Shown here: positions 63,444 to 64,000 of the stretch, in pieces
Position numbering within the stretch: the first letter of the stretch is position 1
Layout of the letters: each line of letters starts with the position of its first letter
The notes under the pieces: model-generated
What the model was told of the DNA's origin: nothing
Seen by the model: the letters and a program-made list of their open reading frames with translations, nothing else
Database searches by the model: none
Program-made: the position numbers and the translations under genes
Source of the DNA: an uncultured Flavobacteriaceae bacterium
GTDB lineage: Bacteria > Bacteroidota > Bacteroidia > Flavobacteriales > Flavobacteriaceae
NCBI GenBank assembly: GCA_947489085.1
Contig: CANLCJ010000006.1
Coordinates: 1-64,000, forward strand
Direction: 5' to 3'
DNA: 64,000 nucleotides

Positions 63444-64000
63444 TTAAAACGTAAGCTGTAATCCTAATCTAACATTACGCCCTAAAGACGTAAATCCTAG
63501 TACATCTTGGAAATCTTCGTTTAAAACGTTATCAACACCAGCAAAAAACTTTACTGTATTCTCTAATGCCGTATGGCTAGCATACAAATTAAATATGCTA
63601 AAGCTATCTAGCGTGAGTAATGATGTATCTGGGAATGTACTGAAATCTTGAACTAACCTATCATAAGTAAATTGATAAGCTAAGGATGCAAAGGTTTTAT
63701 CTGAAAAATCATATCCAAGATTCAAATTCGCTTTATGTTTTGGTATACGAAATGCTTGTTGCTCATCAAACTCTGTAAATGTGTAATTGGCTGTAATTTG
63801 AAGCTTCTCTATAGGATTTGCTGTTAATTCTATTTCTACACCCCGTGCAGTAACATCTTCTTCTGCATTCGTTAAAATAGTATTACCAAATAATATAGTA
63901 CTTTCCTCGTCTCTTGTAAAAAACAAACCTGAAAGTCTTAAATTAGAGCTTAATTTAAACTCTATCCCGCCCTCTATGGTTGTATTTTCTTCTGGTTCTA
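63444..64000 (-). CDS. TonB-dependent receptor, BtuB-like, C-terminal part (cut by right edge)
   Basis: The C-terminal 185 or so codons of an outer-membrane receptor; the frame stays open to the right edge. Barrel strands are visible: TTIEGGIEFKLSSNLRLSGL, GVEIELTANPIEKLQITANYTF, HKANLNLGYDF, KFFAGVDNVLNEDFQDVLGF and the final strand VRLGLQLTF with a terminal Phe for BAM assembly. This strand pattern, including the DNVLNEDF block, is typical of BtuB-type vitamin B12 receptors. The plug and TonB box would lie outside the window, as would any cobalamin riboswitch. The Dph6-like neighbour supports a B12 locus. Confidence 0.88.
   Translation of the reverse strand, partial: EPEENTTIEGGIEFKLSSNLRLSGLFFTRDEESTILFGNTILTNAEEDVTARGVEIELTANPIEKLQITANYTFTEFDEQQAFRIPKHKANLNLGYDFSDKTFASLAYQFTYDRLVQDFSTFPDTSLLTLDSFSIFNLYASHTALENTVKFFAGVDNVLNEDFQDVLGFTSLGRNVRLGLQLTF

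Overview
The window looks like a chromosomal segment of a gliding marine-type member of the Flavobacteriaceae (Bacteroidota). Supporting evidence is AT-rich DNA with TAA-rich gene ends, no Shine-Dalgarno sequences, promoters of the Bacteroidota form TTG-N17-23-TAnnTTTG, type IX secretion (T9SS) sorting domains, PorP/SprF proteins, DUF3810, DUF4252, M57 and TonB-receptor genes. No tRNA, rRNA, CRISPR array or prophage was recognised. The only mobile-element trace is the 5' end of an ISAon1-type transposase cut by the left edge.

Layout. 1-243: partial transposase. 378-1877: membrane-anchored class III nucleotide cyclase plus YjbQ. 1981-22165: a complete sprC-sprD-sprB-sprF gliding-adhesin operon on the minus strand, filling about a third of the window; its SprB-like adhesin has 4432 residues. 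22346-24410: two secreted proteins of unknown role in the same orientation. 24978-36463: housekeeping and envelope genes (HAD phosphatase, a secreted protein usually labelled asparagine synthetase B, dnaB, accA, Na+/Ca2+ antiporter, pepD, DUF3810 protein, rRNA/tRNA methyltransferase, M48 protease). 36545-41622: M57 lipoprotein protease, DEAD-box helicase with a structured leader, a regulatory-domain protein, TrmH and a sirtuin. 41741-44547: an ergothioneine-type operon (EgtB, EgtD and a racemase-superfamily protein that keeps only one catalytic cysteine). 44596-45837: glycosyltransferase. 46036-52236: a 2-kb-class (about 2070-residue) T9SS-secreted protein with seven almost identical 390-bp repeats and four CHRD domains. 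53182-56018: haem-binding protein, HEAT-like protein, purB and a small membrane protein. 56496-59313: LytTR response regulator and LytS-type kinase. 59955-60872: DUF4252 pair. 61153-63336: S41 lipoprotein protease and a Dph6-like ATP pyrophosphatase. 63444-64000: 3' end of a BtuB-like TonB receptor, cut by the right edge.

How it fits together. The dominant theme is cell-surface biology by type IX secretion: SprB and SprC carry type B sorting domains, the CHRD protein a type A one, and SprF/SprD are the outer-membrane partners of SprB in the Flavobacterium johnsoniae model. The remaining genes are mostly core metabolism and information processing. The least explained items are the third gene of the ergothioneine operon, the dimer-patterned 390-bp repeats, a long palindrome just upstream of sprC, and a strong minus-strand terminator that no nearby gene explains.
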